From: Solwaraspora sp. WMMD406
GTDB taxonomy: Bacteria > Actinomycetota > Actinomycetes > Mycobacteriales > Micromonosporaceae
DNA: 64,000 bases
NCBI RefSeq assembly: GCF_029626025.1
Contig: NZ_JARUBF010000001.1
Location: 1-64,000, forward strand
Direction of reading: 5' to 3'
In this document: in pieces, positions 8,533-16,105 of the stretch
Layout: the number at the start of each line of letters is the position of its first letter
Numbering within the stretch: position 1 is the stretch's first letter
Notes under the pieces: generated by a model
Databases searched by the model: none
The model's input: the letters and a program-made list of their open reading frames with translations, nothing else
What the model was told of the DNA's origin: nothing
Position numbers and translations under genes: made by a program

Positions 8533-8601
8533 GTGGACAGACCAGGCGGACCCGCAGGGCAGAGATTTCGTGGTCCTGCTTCTGTATCAGCTGGCCGCGG
8601 A
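8533..8601. repeat. direct repeat copy B: native hemC 3' tail
   Basis: It covers the last four codons and stop of hemC plus 54 bp downstream; 63 of 69 positions equal 6811-6879. Confidence 0.8.
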
Positions 8602-9516
8602 GGCGATGAGGTCACGTGCCCCGGCCCGCAGCAGGGCGTCGGCGACTCGGCGTCCCAGGTCGTCGGCGTCGCAGTGGGGTCCTCGCATGGTCGCGGTGAC
8701 CTGCTTGGCGCCGTCGGGGCTGTAGACGGCACCGTGCAGTCGTACAGCGTTCGACTCGACTTGGGCGAGCCCGCCGATCGGGCTGTGGCAGTGGCCGGTG
8801 AGCGCGCGGAGCATGGCGCGTTCGGCGGTGGCCGCCAGCGCGGTGGCCGGGTCGTTCAGCTGGGCGACGAGGCGGGTCGTCGCGGTGTCGCCGGTGCGGG
8901 TGGTGACCACGATCGCGCCGGCGCCGACGGCGGGCAGCATGTCCTCGACCGGAAGCACCTGGGTGATCCGGGCGGTCTGGCCGATGCGGCGGAGCCCGGC
9001 GACGGCGAGGATCATCGCGTCGTACTCGCCCTGGTCGAGTTTGCGCAGTCTGGTGTTCGTGTTACCGCGTACGGCGGTGACGCGCAGGTGTGGCCAGCGG
9101 GCGGTGAGTTGGGCGCGGCGGCGCGGCGAGCTGGTCGCGACGGTCGCGTCGGCGGGCAGGTCGTCGAGCGTGCCGCCGTGGCGGGACACCACCGCGTCGT
9201 GCACATCCTCGCGTGGCAGGTAGGCAGCGATCGTCAACCCCTCGGGCAGGGCGACGTCGCCGGGGACGTCCTTGAGGCAGTGCACGGCGATCGTGACCTC
9301 CCCGGCGAGTTGGGCGCGGTCCAACTCGCGGACGAACGCGCCCTTGCCGCCGATGACCGCGAGGTCACCGGTCCACCGGTCGCCGCTGGTCGTCATCGGC
9401 GCCAACCGGATCTCCACGGCAGGGTCGAGCAGCGCCAACATCCCGGCGACCTGCTCGGCCTGCGCGAGGGCCATCGGAGAGGATCGGGTGCCGACGGTGA
9501 TCAGTTGTATCGCCAC
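8587..9516 (-). CDS. hemC: porphobilinogen deaminase (hydroxymethylbilane synthase) homologue, divergent
   Basis: The protein has 309 residues from GTG 9516. It polymerises four porphobilinogen units on a covalent dipyrromethane cofactor in tetrapyrrole synthesis. Family motifs are present but altered: GTRSSPMALAQ (residues 9-19), VHCLKDVP (78-85) where Ser is usual before Leu-Lys-Asp, ATSSPRRRAQL (127-137) where Leu usually precedes Arg-Arg, and the cofactor Cys243 in LTGHCHSPIG. Catalytic Asp83 and the arginines are kept, so activity is plausible. No hemA, hemD or hemB lies nearby, unlike the normal actinobacterial haem cluster. It is therefore probably an accessory paralogue, and its 3' end appears to be an integration target. 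Confidence 0.87.
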   Translation of the reverse strand: MAIQLITVGTRSSPMALAQAEQVAGMLALLDPAVEIRLAPMTTSGDRWTGDLAVIGGKGAFVRELDRAQLAGEVTIAVHCLKDVPGDVALPEGLTIAAYLPREDVHDAVVSRHGGTLDDLPADATVATSSPRRRAQLTARWPHLRVTAVRGNTNTRLRKLDQGEYDAMILAVAGLRRIGQTARITQVLPVEDMLPAVGAGAIVVTTRTGDTATTRLVAQLNDPATALAATAERAMLRALTGHCHSPIGGLAQVESNAVRLHGAVYSPDGAKQVTATMRGPHCDADDLGRRVADALLRAGARDLIASAAS

Positions 9517-9713
9517 CCCGACAGGGTACGGCCGCGCCCCGTCGTGGCCGGAACAGCGGCAGCGACGCGCCGGGGCGGCTCAATCCACCACCGGACGCAC
9601 GGGCGGTGCACCGAGGACCTCCCACGAGGCGACCCCGAAGGGCGCGGTTTGTCATATGCGCCCGATATCGTCGCCGCGCATCCGCATCGCCTGCTCACGG
9701 AGGGTCAGACCAT

Positions 9714-10955
9714 ATGGTTGGTTCCGCGCTTGACACCGTCTCCGCGGATGAGGCCCGCGCCCGGCTCGCCGACCAGCTCCTCGCCAGCGGCTGGATCAGT
9801 TCGCCGGCGGTGGAGGCGGCGTTTCGCCGGGTGTCGCGACATCTGTTCGCGACCGACGGCGTCAGCGTCGAGGCCGCGTACGCCGATGACGTCGTCGTCA
9901 CCAGACGCGGCCCGGACGGACGCGCGACGAGTTCGATCTCCGCGCCGTGGCTGCAGGCCTACATGCTCGAGCAGGCCACGCTGGCACCCGGTGCCCGGGT
10001 CCTTGAAGTCGGCTCCGGCGGCTACAACGCCGCGCTGGTCGCCGACGTCGTCGGCCCGGACGGCACAGTCGTCACCGTCGACATCGACGCCGACGTCGTC
10101 GACCGCGCCCGTACCGGCCTGGACCGTGCCGGCTACCGGCAGGTGACGGTGGTACACGGCGACGGCGAGTACGCACACCAGCCCAGCGCCCCGTTCGACG
10201 CCATCATCGTCACGGTGGAGGCACCGGACCTTCCCCCGGCCTGGCTCGACCAACTCACCCCAGATGGTGTTCTCATCGTGCCGCTGCGGATACGTGGCAT
10301 GACCCGGTGCCTCGCCCTGCGACGCCACGAGGATCATCTTCTCGCCACCGCGGCACTGCAATGCGGGTTCGTACCGATGCAGGGCAACGGACGCCATCCC
10401 ACCCGCCGCCTGGCCCTGCACGGCGACGACGTCGTCCTGATCCTGGACGACACCACCACCGAGGTGAACCCGGACGCACTCGCGGCGGCGCTGCACTCCC
10501 CGCGGCGGGAGGCCTGGTCGCCGGTCACCATCACGATGCGGGAAGGCCCTTCTTTCGAGTCACTGCACCTGTGGCTGGCCAGCCAACCCCGGCCCTTCGG
10601 CACCCTCGCCGTCGACCGCGAACGCGCCGCCGGCCTGGTCGATCCGCAGGACCGGTTCTTCTGCCCGACCCTGCTCACCGCCGACAGCTTCGCCTACCTC
10701 GCGATGCGCAAGCTCGATGACACCACCTGGCAGTTCGGCGTCCACGGCTTCGGACCCGACGCCGACACCCTCACCGCCGACATGCTTGACCTCATCACGG
10801 TCTGGGAACACGACCACCGGCACCACCCCGGTCCGACGATCACCGTGCACCCCACCGGCACACACCCGCCTACACCCGATGTACCCCAGCTGCTCGTGAC
10901 CCGCCGCCACGCCACGACGGCCGTCACCTGGCCCGCCCTCGGCAACCCGCGATGA
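9714..10955 (+). CDS. SAM-dependent methyltransferase, FxLD-system / PCMT type
   Basis: The protein has 413 residues. The ATG at 9714 follows a GGAGGG site by nine bases, which decides it over the longer upstream frame. The first 215 residues are a protein-L-isoaspartate-O-methyltransferase-like domain with motif I VLEVGSGGYNAA (96-107), an acidic ribose-binding strand VTVDID (120-125) and VPLRIRGMTR after the core. A C-terminal domain of about 190 residues includes SFESLHLWLA and a terminal VTWPAL. From memory, this architecture is annotated as 'methyltransferase, FxLD system', found beside FxLD lanthipeptide genes. No precursor peptide, LanB or LanC was found nearby, so the substrate is open. 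It overlaps the next gene by ATGA. Confidence 0.8.
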   Translation: MVGSALDTVSADEARARLADQLLASGWISSPAVEAAFRRVSRHLFATDGVSVEAAYADDVVVTRRGPDGRATSSISAPWLQAYMLEQATLAPGARVLEVGSGGYNAALVADVVGPDGTVVTVDIDADVVDRARTGLDRAGYRQVTVVHGDGEYAHQPSAPFDAIIVTVEAPDLPPAWLDQLTPDGVLIVPLRIRGMTRCLALRRHEDHLLATAALQCGFVPMQGNGRHPTRRLALHGDDVVLILDDTTTEVNPDALAAALHSPRREAWSPVTITMREGPSFESLHLWLASQPRPFGTLAVDRERAAGLVDPQDRFFCPTLLTADSFAYLAMRKLDDTTWQFGVHGFGPDADTLTADMLDLITVWEHDHRHHPGPTITVHPTGTHPPTPDVPQLLVTRRHATTAVTWPALGNPR

Positions 10956-11587
10956 CCGCCGACCCGCCGCGCGTCGAACGACTCTCGCACCAGTTCCCGA
11001 CCCTCGTCATCGTGCGCGGAAACTCGGCAAGCGGAAAGACGACTGCGGCCCGGGAAGCACGACACCGCTACGGGCGCGGCTGCGCCCTGCTGGAACAGGA
11101 CTACCTGCGCAGAACCATCCTGAGGGAGCACGACAGCACCCACATCCAGCCGGTCGCCCCAGCGTTCATCACCGCGACCGCCCGCACCGCCCTCGACCTG
11201 GGCTACCACGTCATCCTCGAAGGCATCCTGCACACCGAACGCTACGCCACGGTCCTGCTCCAACTCATCGACAGTCATCCCGGACCGGTCGCTGTGTTCT
11301 ACCTGGACGTCTCCTTCGACGAAACCGTCCGCCGCCACCTCAACCGGGCCGAGCCCATCCCCGTGACCCCTGACGAGATGCGCCGCTGGTACGCCCATCG
11401 CGACCTGCTCGGCGTCCCCGGCGAAACGGTCATCGGCGAAACCAGCACCTTCGAGCAAACGGTCACTACCATTCTGCACACCAGCGGCCTCACCAGGGCG
11501 ACATCGCAGACGCCATGCCCACGGCGTTGCCGGCGCTGCGACCGCGAATCCGACCAGACCGCTGCCACCACCGCAGCAGGCGGGTGA
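10952..11587 (+). CDS. P-loop small-molecule kinase / AAA-type NTPase
   Basis: The protein has 211 residues and is translationally coupled to the methyltransferase through a 4-bp ATGA overlap. Walker A GNSASGKT is at residues 23-30. LLEQDYLRR follows, with an aspartate in the nucleoside-kinase/zeta-toxin substrate position. A Walker-B-like strand VAVFYLDV and a lid with Arg pairs follow. The last 35 residues (Cys/Arg-rich) look disordered. It resembles small 'AAA family ATPase' kinases of the gluconate/zeta-toxin group; the substrate is unknown. Coupling suggests it acts with the methyltransferase. Confidence 0.75.
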   Translation: MTADPPRVERLSHQFPTLVIVRGNSASGKTTAAREARHRYGRGCALLEQDYLRRTILREHDSTHIQPVAPAFITATARTALDLGYHVILEGILHTERYATVLLQLIDSHPGPVAVFYLDVSFDETVRRHLNRAEPIPVTPDEMRRWYAHRDLLGVPGETVIGETSTFEQTVTTILHTSGLTRATSQTPCPRRCRRCDRESDQTAATTAAGG

Positions 11588-11874
11588 CCCATCGTGGGGA
11601 CGGGCGGTGCGTGAACCGACGATGACGCCGAGGTAGTCGTCGTCGAGTTCGCGCAGGTTGATCGAGCCTCGACGTGGAGGCTAACCGGTTCACAGTGGCC
11701 CACCACCCGCCTGCCCTTGTCCGCCCTCGGACGCCCTGGCCTTGTTCGCGGGCCAACATCCTCAGTGTCTGCCAGCGACTCACCGCGACCAACCCACCGC
11801 CACCACTGCCCTACCCGTAGCACAATGTGACTCAGCGAAACGAGAGAGAACCGCAACGATTGTTGGGGCCGACC
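11588..11874. other. intergenic stretch, no gene seen
   Basis: It is about 290 bp with no coding signal on either strand. It probably contains the promoter of the DUF6624-like gene. Confidence 0.5.
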
Positions 11875-12396
11875 ATGGTGAACGACGAGCTGCGGCTGGA
11901 GCTGCTAGCCCTTGCGGATGAGGACCAGCGTGTCCGGAAGGCCGCAGGTGAGCGGGCAGGGCCCGGTGAGGAGATCCCCGACGACATCGCCCGGGAGTGG
12001 ACGCGGGTCGACGAACGTAACACCGCTCGGCTGGCCGAGATCGTCAGCGAGCACGGGTGGCCCACCCGCAGTCTCGTCGGCGACGACGGCGCCAACGCCG
12101 CCTGGCTGCTGGCCCAACACGCCGACCACAACCTGGACCAGCAGAAACGCTTCCCCGACCTCATGCACGCCGCCGTAGCCGTGAACGAGGCCAGCGCCGT
12201 CGACTTGGCCTACCTGACTGACCGGGTAGCCACACATGCCGGCCAGCCGCAGATCTACGGCACCCAACTGCGCCCCGGCCCAGACGGCCGGCTGACGGAC
12301 TACCCGATCGCCGACTCCGACACGGTTGACCAGCGGCGAGCCGCGCTCGGCCTTGACCCATTGGTCGACTACATCGCGGCCAGCCAGCAAAGGTAG
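11875..12396 (+). CDS. DUF6624-like protein
   Basis: The protein has 173 residues from ATG 11875; starts 16 codons upstream or one codon downstream are possible. It begins with LRLELLALADEDQRVRKA and contains HGWPTRSLVGDDGANAAWLLAQHAD and LAYLTDRV...GQPQIYGTQLRPGPDG. From memory these are hallmarks of DUF6624, a soluble, mostly helical domain of unknown function common in actinobacteria and Bacteroidetes. Nothing around it suggests a partner other than the toxin-immunity pair that follows on the same strand. Confidence 0.75.
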   Translation: MVNDELRLELLALADEDQRVRKAAGERAGPGEEIPDDIAREWTRVDERNTARLAEIVSEHGWPTRSLVGDDGANAAWLLAQHADHNLDQQKRFPDLMHAAVAVNEASAVDLAYLTDRVATHAGQPQIYGTQLRPGPDGRLTDYPIADSDTVDQRRAALGLDPLVDYIAASQQR

Positions 12397-12560
12397 GCAG
12401 GGCGCCAGGTGGGCACGCGAACCCGGCAGACGCGACGGCTACGCCCGGGCAGACGACGGAACGCCAACACCACCAACGCATCCAGCAGACGCACCGCTCG
12501 TCCTGCCTACGGGCCGCGGCAGGAGTCGAACCTCGTGGGACAGGGCGAAGGACGGTACCG

Positions 12561-13364
12561 GTGAGTCTTGACGAGGTCGCCGCCGGACTGCAGACCGTAC
12601 TCGAACAGATCGCCCGGCAACGCGCCGGCCTGGCCGCCACCGAGTCCTCGGTCAACGCCGCATCGAATCGGCTACGAACCGCCACCGCCGGCAGCGACCA
12701 CATCCTCGTACGACAGGCCCTCACTGCGGCGGCAGCCTCCACCACGCGACTACGTGAGGCAGACCGCCATCTCGCCGAAGCAACGATGGCGATCATCGAG
12801 TACGGGAAGGCCATCGGCGTCGTCCTCGCCCTCCCCCGGGACAATGCACCGCCGTCGGCGGCAGCATCAACGCGCCCTGAAGCAACGGGTAGCCGGCGTG
12901 AGATCAGCCCGCAGCCGCGGGCGGCGGCTGAGACTCCGTCCGGCCAATCAACACCGACGGGTGACGCCGCGCCGGCTCCATACGTGCCGGGGTTCCTGGA
13001 ATCCTTGCCCGTGCGCCGGTCGGCGGACGCCCCGACCGACGGGGTCATCACCACGACGGACGGCGAGAGGATCAGTGATGTACACAGCGGCAAGGGCGGG
13101 CCGGGTAAGGGCGGCCCCGGCCTCCGTCCGCCGTTCAAACACTACGTGTCCGCCCTCGACCATGCCGAAGGCCACGCGGCAGCGCTGATGCGCACCCGTG
13201 GCATCACGGAGGCCACCCTGTACCTGAACAACACGCCATGCGTGGAACCGATGGGCTGTGACCGGGTCCTACCGTATGTGCTGCCGAAAGACGCGACACT
13301 CACCGTCTACGGCCCGAACCGGTATGTCACCGTGTACCGGGGCAACGGAAAGGGGTTGGCATGA
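12561..13364 (+). CDS. SCP1.201-like deaminase toxin (DddA-like)
   Basis: The protein has 267 residues from a GTG preceded by GAAGGA. Residues 1-90 are an Ala-rich helical domain (helical repeats around VLEQIARQRA and LREADRHLAEATM) like those on type VII-exported toxins. Residues 95-165 form a Pro/Thr/Ser linker. The C-terminal toxin domain has the zinc-site signature His201-x-Glu203 in HAEGHAAALM and Cys227/Cys233 in NNTPCVEPMGC, then VLPYVLPKDATLTVYGP. This is the SCP1.201 family that includes the double-stranded DNA cytosine deaminase DddA. Base-editing of competitor DNA is the likely role; the exact substrate (DNA or RNA) cannot be told. No secretion genes are in the window. Confidence 0.85.
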   Translation: MSLDEVAAGLQTVLEQIARQRAGLAATESSVNAASNRLRTATAGSDHILVRQALTAAAASTTRLREADRHLAEATMAIIEYGKAIGVVLALPRDNAPPSAAASTRPEATGSRREISPQPRAAAETPSGQSTPTGDAAPAPYVPGFLESLPVRRSADAPTDGVITTTDGERISDVHSGKGGPGKGGPGLRPPFKHYVSALDHAEGHAAALMRTRGITEATLYLNNTPCVEPMGCDRVLPYVLPKDATLTVYGPNRYVTVYRGNGKGLA

Positions 13365-13798
13365 GCAGTGAACCGGTCACGGTCTCCTACGACCGCACCG
13401 AGCCGGTGACCATCGACCGGCTCGACGACCTCGACGCGCTACTCGACCGGATAGCCGCCACCCCCGACTACCAGCGGTTCCCCGTCATGGTGTCACTGGA
13501 GACGAGCGACAGAGAACACGTCCTGGAAGTCTGTCTCGGCCGGCACGACCTCAGCGTCCTGGTCTGGCATCACACGTTCGTCGAGATCGCCGCCAGCAAA
13601 GGCACACTCGACCAGCCCGCCGATCTCGCCTACAACTTCGGCGGTTCCCGCACCGACGCCTACGATGATTCGGCCATTCCCGTGACCACCGCTCGGCAGG
13701 CCGCGCGGGAGTTCTTCACCACCAACGGCCAGCGGCCCACCTGCCTCGACTGGCAGACACCCAGCTACGACGAGCAGGACGAGCCAGCCAAGGGCTGA
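13361..13798 (+). CDS. Imm1-family immunity protein
   Basis: The protein has 145 residues, and its ATG overlaps the toxin stop by ATGA. It is acidic, with a ferredoxin-like alternation (VSYDRTEPVTI, PVMVSLETSD...VLEVCLGRHDLSVLVWH), the invariant-looking YNFGGS and a terminal ARQAAREFFTTNGQRPTCLDW. These fit the Imm1 family, the usual cognate of SCP1.201 deaminases. It should bind and block the preceding toxin in the cytoplasm; coupled translation ensures that toxin is never made without it. Confidence 0.85.
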   Translation: MSSEPVTVSYDRTEPVTIDRLDDLDALLDRIAATPDYQRFPVMVSLETSDREHVLEVCLGRHDLSVLVWHHTFVEIAASKGTLDQPADLAYNFGGSRTDAYDDSAIPVTTARQAAREFFTTNGQRPTCLDWQTPSYDEQDEPAKG

Positions 13799-13951
13799 CG
13801 CTCCTCGCAACTGACAAGATCACCGAGGCGAACTGCTTCCTACACAGTGCCGGACATCGCGTGCCCGGAGAACGGCAGCGAGGACGCCCCTGGCGACGGT
13901 CCTTCAGGGCTCAACCAGGGCTACGGCGGCTTTCAGCACTGGTACCGGGCG

Positions 13952-14135
13952 TCAGTCCTGCGGGAGTTTCTGTAGATCCGTGGTCATTCGGGTGGCCACG
14001 CCAGCGTCCATTTCCGCTCCGAACCCAAACGACCAAGCGCCGCCGCGTAGGTTCTCAACGGTTCGTGTCAGGGCGCGTCGCGCGTGGACGACGCTCTCGC
14101 CGCTCCAGAGGACGGCAACACCGTGAGGTGGGGTT
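13952..14135 (-). pseudogene. 3' fragment of the gene interrupted by the IS3-family element
   Basis: The minus frame reads about 58 codons with strong G/C third-position bias (begins Pro-His-Gly-Val-Ala-Val-Leu-Trp-Ser-Gly, ends Leu-Gln-Lys-Leu-Pro-Gln-Asp) to a TGA at 13952-13954. It lies directly beyond the left end of the IS3 element and continues the gene at 15435-15897 if the element and about four bases are removed. The frame does not rejoin after removal of a simple 3-bp duplication, so the insertion may have been imprecise. Confidence 0.6.
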
Positions 14136-14170
14136 GACCCGGTTTGACGGACAGGGTCGGTAAGTTGATC

Positions 14171-15118
14171 TCACGCTACCTTGCTGTCTGGCCTGCGGGA
14201 ACAGGCCGTCGCCTCATACTCGGCCGGGCTCATGTAGTCCAGGGTGGAATGGCGGCGGCGGGTGTTGTACCACCCTTCGATCCACTCGAAGATCGCCGCA
14301 CGGGCGGCGGCCCGGGTCGGCCACGCCCTCCGGTCGAGCAGTTCGGTCTTGATCGTGGCGAAGAACGACTCCGCGACGGCGTTGTCCCAGCACTGACCCC
14401 GCCCACCAACCGACAACCGCACCCCGTTGCGGTCGGCCAGCCGGGCGTACCGCGCACTCGTGTACTGACAGCCCCTGTCGCTGTGGAAGATCACCGGCCC
14501 CCTCGGGCGTCGGACGGCGATCGCGGTGGACAACGCCCGGGCAGGCAGATCGGTCCGCAGCTGGTCGGCGGTCGCCCAGCCCACCACCCGACGTGACGCG
14601 ATGTCGATCACGGTGGCCAGATACAGCCAGCCCTCCCACGTGTGGACGTAGGTGATGTCACCGCACCAGCGGGTGTCGACCCCGGCGGCGGCGACATCGA
14701 AGTCCCGGCGGATCAGGTCCGCCGACAACGCCGCACCCGGGTCGGGCACGGTCGTGGTCCACCACCGCTTCGGCATCCGACCGCACAACCCGGCGCCCCG
14801 CATCAGCCGCGCGACCCGCTTGCCGGAGTGCCGCCGCCCCTGCGCGGCGAGTTCGGCGCGGACACGGGGCGCGCCGTAGGTACCGGCCGAGTCGGCGGGG
14901 ATCCGCGCGATGCGGGCGGTCAGGTCGACGTCGTCGCGGTCCCGACGCGACGGCCCGGCACGGTGCTGGTAGTAGGCGGACCGGGAGACCTCCAGCAGCT
15001 CACAGGAACGCTTCACGTTCCCGCCTTGCCGCGCCTTCTCCGCCTCGATGAACGGGTACACGTTCACCGGGTAACGCGAAGAAAGCCGTGGCCCGTTTGA
15101 GGATGTCGACGTCCTCAC
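14171..15118 (-). CDS. IS3-family transposase OrfB (rve integrase core)
   Basis: This open frame of 315 codons is normally reached by a -1 shift from orfA near 15080, so its own upstream codons are probably not used alone. The HTH_21 region (about 60-110, including YGAPRVRAEL) precedes the DDE core: Asp154 (GDITYVHT), Asp214 (HSDRGCQY) and Glu250 (DNAVAESFF), followed by the typical YNTRRRHSTLDYMSPAEYE. All catalytic residues are intact, so the OrfAB fusion should be active. Confidence 0.92.
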   Translation of the reverse strand: MRTSTSSNGPRLSSRYPVNVYPFIEAEKARQGGNVKRSCELLEVSRSAYYQHRAGPSRRDRDDVDLTARIARIPADSAGTYGAPRVRAELAAQGRRHSGKRVARLMRGAGLCGRMPKRWWTTTVPDPGAALSADLIRRDFDVAAAGVDTRWCGDITYVHTWEGWLYLATVIDIASRRVVGWATADQLRTDLPARALSTAIAVRRPRGPVIFHSDRGCQYTSARYARLADRNGVRLSVGGRGQCWDNAVAESFFATIKTELLDRRAWPTRAAARAAIFEWIEGWYNTRRRHSTLDYMSPAEYEATACSRRPDSKVA

Positions 15119-15380
15119 GCAGCCGGCGGTTCTCCCGCCGCAGCCGCGCCAACTCGTCGCGCTCGTCGCTGGTCAACCCGTCCGACCGGGTGCCGGCGTC
15201 GACGTCGGCCTGCCTGACCCACTCACGGACCGCGGTCTCGGTCAGGTCGAAGTCCCTCGCGACCTGCACGATCGTCCGGTCACCCCGCCGGCACACCTCG
15301 ACGATCTCCGCCTTGAACTCCGGCGTGAACGCTCTGCGCGGCCGGCGTGGTTTCTTGCCCATGCCTTCCATGATGAACAT
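15000..15380 (-). CDS. IS3-family OrfA, helix-turn-helix protein
   Basis: A start at one of the clustered Met codons (15380, 15371 or 15362) gives a protein of about 120-126 residues. It has a basic N-terminus (KKPRRPRRAFTPEFK), a helix-turn-helix (VARDFDLTETAVREWV) and a leucine-zipper segment (LARLRRENRRLREDVDILKRA). The frame overlaps orfB by over 100 bases. A shift after ATAFFA links it to orfB, as in other IS3 members. Confidence 0.88.
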   Translation of the reverse strand: MFIMEGMGKKPRRPRRAFTPEFKAEIVEVCRRGDRTIVQVARDFDLTETAVREWVRQADVDAGTRSDGLTSDERDELARLRRENRRLREDVDILKRATAFFALPGERVPVHRGGEGAARREREAFL

Positions 15381-15434
15381 CCTCCCGAGGGGGACACAGC
15401 CCCTCTGAGCTGGGATGTCCGTCAAACCGGGTCA

Positions 15435-15897
15435 GGCCCAGAGGTGCCGGGTGGTGCTTCTCCAATGCCTCACCGACGAGGGTCAGCCCATTGCTCGCAT
15501 CGTCGAGAACTCCGATCGCATCCCACTTGTCGCTGTCCCCGCCCATAAGCTGCTCGTGGTTCCGGCTGACGCAACGGACCGCTTGGGCGAGTGACGCCAC
15601 AAGCCGACCAGTGCCTTCGAGGCTGATCACTGCGGGTGAAGCGTCTGCAACCTCTCGTTTCCGCGCCTCGTCTGCTCGCGCGAGGTCCTCTACCATAGCG
15701 GCGACATCGATGGTGCCGAGGTAGGTGCGTACGACCGTCTCCCCACGCACGCCGAGGCCGCTGGCCATGTTCTGAACAAGGTCGGCCAGAATGTCCTCTG
15801 CGGCGGCGGGTGCCAGACCGAGGCCATGCGCCCGGCATTCATCTCGAAGTCGTTCGACCATCTGCCGGAACTCGGCACGCCTACGCACCTGCTCCAC
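15435..15897 (-). pseudogene. 5' fragment of a gene of unknown function, truncated by the IS3 element
   Basis: About 154 native codons from GTG 15897 precede the element; the frame then runs into it. The fragment is helical and charged (RAEFRQMVERLRDECRAHGLGL, DILADLVQNMASGLGV, LARADEARKREVAD). Joined to 13952-14135 it gives a protein of about 210 residues with no membrane segment or recognised domain. An internal Met (MVERL) is an alternative start. Confidence 0.65.
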
Positions 15898-16105
15898 CCT
15901 TCCGAGTGCTCACCGGCGCACGCGACCCTGCAGTCGAGGAACCGATCGCCAGTGACAGTCTCTGGTTGTCGGGTGTCCCGCCGCCCCATGCATCAGGACG
16001 ATCGCCGACACCCGACGCGGGACCCGTAGTTCGGGGTGCCGACCAGGATAATGCTCCAGGAGTGCCCGACGGGGACCCACCGGCAGGACTCGAGAGGACC
16101 GGCCC

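Larger units (their letters stand above)
14136..15434. mobile_element. IS3-family insertion sequence
   Basis: The element is 1299 bp with perfect 19-bp inverted ends (14136-14154 and 15416-15434, starting TGACCCGG). It contains the usual overlapping orfA and orfB on the minus strand. Flanking bases (GGT left, GGC right) do not form a clean 3-bp target repeat. It separates the two halves of a minus-strand gene. Confidence 0.92.

Noticed and set aside
12511-12535. T-arm-like stretch (GGTTCGACTCC on the minus strand), possible tRNA or attachment site
   Set aside because: The T-stem pairs poorly and no anticodon or D arm could be folded around it.
13861-14163. Plus-strand frame beside the IS3 element
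   Set aside because: It crosses the IS3 left end and is antisense to the better-supported fragment of the interrupted gene.
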